A DNA stretch of 64,000 bases from assembly GCA_016490735.1 (NCBI GenBank), contig JAEMWC010000133.1, positions 1 to 64,000 of the forward strand. Reading direction: 5' to 3'. Below the pieces are notes generated by a model that ran no database searches, had not been told where the DNA came from, and worked only from the letters and a program-made list of their open reading frames with translations. This document shows positions 62,326 through 64,000 of this stretch, one piece after another. A program made the position numbers and the translations under genes. Numbering within the stretch: the first letter of the stretch is position 1; the number at the start of each line of letters is the position of its first letter. This stretch comes from Pachyseris speciosa (Eukaryota > Cnidaria > Anthozoa > Scleractinia > Pachyseridae).

Positions 62326-63248
62326 TAGGCCTGTCCCGATTGCGCTGGGCACTTTTTCGAATTTGGAGCACTATTTTACATTTCCAGCACTCTTGAGCAC
62401 TTTATGGACTTTTGAACAGAATTTGAGCACTTTTTCTCTTTTTGGGAAACATTTCAGCACATTTTTCACAATTTTCCATAGGTTAAATGAATATATTTGT
62501 CTTTGAAACGTTTTCAGTAAAGCCGAGTAACCGTGGAAACAGTCCATTTTGTTTGGTTCGTGACTTCGTGTTTCTCAGAACTTTTAGCGCTGTTATGACA
62601 ACAACAACAACTTTCTTACCCTTCTCCTAACAGAACAAGTTACAATAAACAAAATGAAATTATAAAAAGAGTAATGGCTTCCTTAATAACTGCTCTTTTT
62701 TGTTCAGTGCAGCTGCTGACGAAATTAAGCATCACAGTTGTAGCTATACATACGGTTGATTGCATACAGTTCTGTGATGCTGTGTGCTTTAGAAACTATG
62801 CTGCAGAACAAGTTACAATAAACAAAATGAAATTATAAAAAGAGTAATGGCTTCCTTAATAACTGCTCTTTTTTGTTCAGTGCAGCTGCTGACGAAATTA
62901 AGCATGACAGTTGTAGCTTTACATACGGTTGATTGCATACAGTTCTGTGATGCTGTGTGCTTTAGAAACTATGCTTGACTAATAATAAAGGGTTTTTGTT
63001 CGAGAAACGTTACACTTTATGGTCACCTCAGTATTAGAAAATTGAGAATTAAAAGTTTAATAAAACTAGGAATAATTACGTGTGAATATCTGCTAGGAAA
63101 TAATAATAAAAAAAACTGCGAGCAACTTTCGTGCACTATTTCTAAATTTCAAGCACTTTTCATAAAAGTCGAGCACTATTTGAGCACTTTTTTGCCATAT
63201 TTCAGAGCACTTTTTGGTGATTTTTTCAGCGCAATCGGGACAGGCCTA
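62326..63248. mobile_element. hAT-like non-autonomous element with 8-bp duplication
   Basis: The ends TAGGCCTGTCCCGATTGCGC and GCGCAATCGGGACAGGCCTA are exact complements. The flanks read ACTGCGAG (62318-62325) and ACTGCGGG (63249-63256), an 8-bp duplication with one change. GAGCACTTTTT motifs recur inside both ends. The centre holds a 173-bp tandem duplication. Confidence 0.85.
62631..62976 (+). repeat. 173-bp tandem duplication inside the hAT-like element
   Basis: Copies at 62631-62803 and 62804-62976 start CAGAACAAGTTACAATAAAC. I saw two or three differences (GCATCACAG against GCATGACAG, GCTATACAT against GCTTTACAT). Confidence 0.95.
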
Positions 63249-63420
63249 ACTGCGGGTAGTCTCTAATTTCGGCGATGGATTGTGGGCGGGCGAAAGACAC
63301 GCACGCGCGCGAAGTTGCGAGGAGACGCGACGCGAGGGGAGCGTCCCTCGCAACTTAGCGCGCGCGCGTTCTTTCGCCCACCCCACAATCTATCGCCGAA
63401 ATTAGAGACTACTCGCAGCC
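63249..63420. mobile_element. GC-rich palindromic MITE, target of the hAT-like element
   Basis: GGTAGTCTCTAATTTCGGCG and CGCCGAAATTAGAGACTACT are complements. The arms continue through GGCGAAAG, CGCGCGCG and AAGTTGCGAGG. Its left end has the hAT-like element inserted in it. Confidence 0.8.
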
Positions 63421-64000
63421 TAGCTGAAAACAACAATAAAACCTGCCCCTATTTCAGATCTTATCAGTTGCCAGGCCTACTCATTAACTGTCAATGTCTC
63501 AAGTCATTTAAAGTTGTTTTATGGTCAAACACAACTCCATCTGAAGTACAAAATCCTCTTTCCCCGACTAAAAGCAAGCCCTCTCCGGGAATGAAAGAGT
63601 AGACCGGAGTACGGTCCCTAGTTATTGCTCGTCGTTCCTGGCGCTCCGCCAGGTACGTGTAGTTTCAATCTAAATACTCGACCTTCAATTTATTACAATA
63701 CTCGTTTTGAAAGTTCCTATCTCGTATAGCTAAGCGGAAACACAATTTCACAGTTTGAAATACAATAGACTGAGGGTAGCAAAGGAGGGGGTCGGGGATT
63801 CCCGAATCACGTATACTTTTAACAAACTTTCACGAGTCTCGAATTGAAATGACCGTAAACCCCAGCGTTCACCTTGTCTTGCATCAGAAACAAGGAGCTA
63901 AGAGACCAGGGTCATATGTGGAAGTTGTTCATCGCGGCAGATGCAATAATAGTAACTAGTTTCGACCGTTTACTGCTAGAGTTTCATGAGGCCATGAGAG
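63421..64000. other. Right-edge sequence, nothing recognised
   Basis: I see no exon, RNA gene or repeat structure that I can support. A fourth esterase copy could begin beyond the window. Confidence 0.4.

Overview
This is eukaryotic, intron-rich, AT-rich, repeat-dense DNA. The mix of tRNA-derived SINEs, many short terminal-inverted-repeat (TIR) elements, a BEL/Pao retrotransposon, a PIF/Harbinger transposon and Tx1-like and CR1/L2-like LINE remnants suggests an anthozoan cnidarian, most likely a stony coral. That is an inference from recalled repeat types, not from a search.

Host genes. At the left edge a minus-strand gene has a signal-peptide exon (3211-3166) joined in matching phase to an immunoglobulin-like exon (414-1) that runs off the window. 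The rest of the window is organised around three tandem plus-strand paralogues of an ER-luminal carboxylesterase/cholinesterase-like enzyme: copy A (8429-13653), copy B (15966-24898) and copy C (45773-62026). All have five exons, the same intron positions and phases, an N-terminal signal peptide and a C-terminal KDEL-type retention signal (KEEL, NDEL, KDEL). Their active sites differ. Copy B keeps Ser-Glu-His. Copy A has Asp in place of the catalytic Ser. Copy C is frameshifted inside the nucleophile motif and again beside the catalytic His.

Mobile DNA. Copies B and C are separated by a dead, multiply interrupted, unclassified repetitive gene on the minus strand (25.1-31.2 kb). A 1.9-kb long-TIR transposon sits within it. 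LINE remnants follow (32.2-34.5 kb), then an apparently very young 7.4-kb BEL/Pao element (37844-45258) whose LTRs look identical. Intron 1 of copy C is swollen to 10.9 kb by a satellite-bearing inverted-repeat element, a SINE, a LINE fragment and a whole 6.15-kb PIF/Harbinger element. That element has a transposase, a Myb/SANT-like partner and a TAA target duplication. Intron 2 of copy B holds a 2.05-kb element with TIRs, a 10-bp target duplication and about twelve 93-bp satellite units. Many smaller MITEs with readable target duplications fill the other introns.

Taken together, the window looks like a recently duplicated ER esterase cluster whose copies are diverging at the catalytic centre while active transposons expand the introns and spacers. 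I found no operons, CRISPR arrays or other prokaryotic features.
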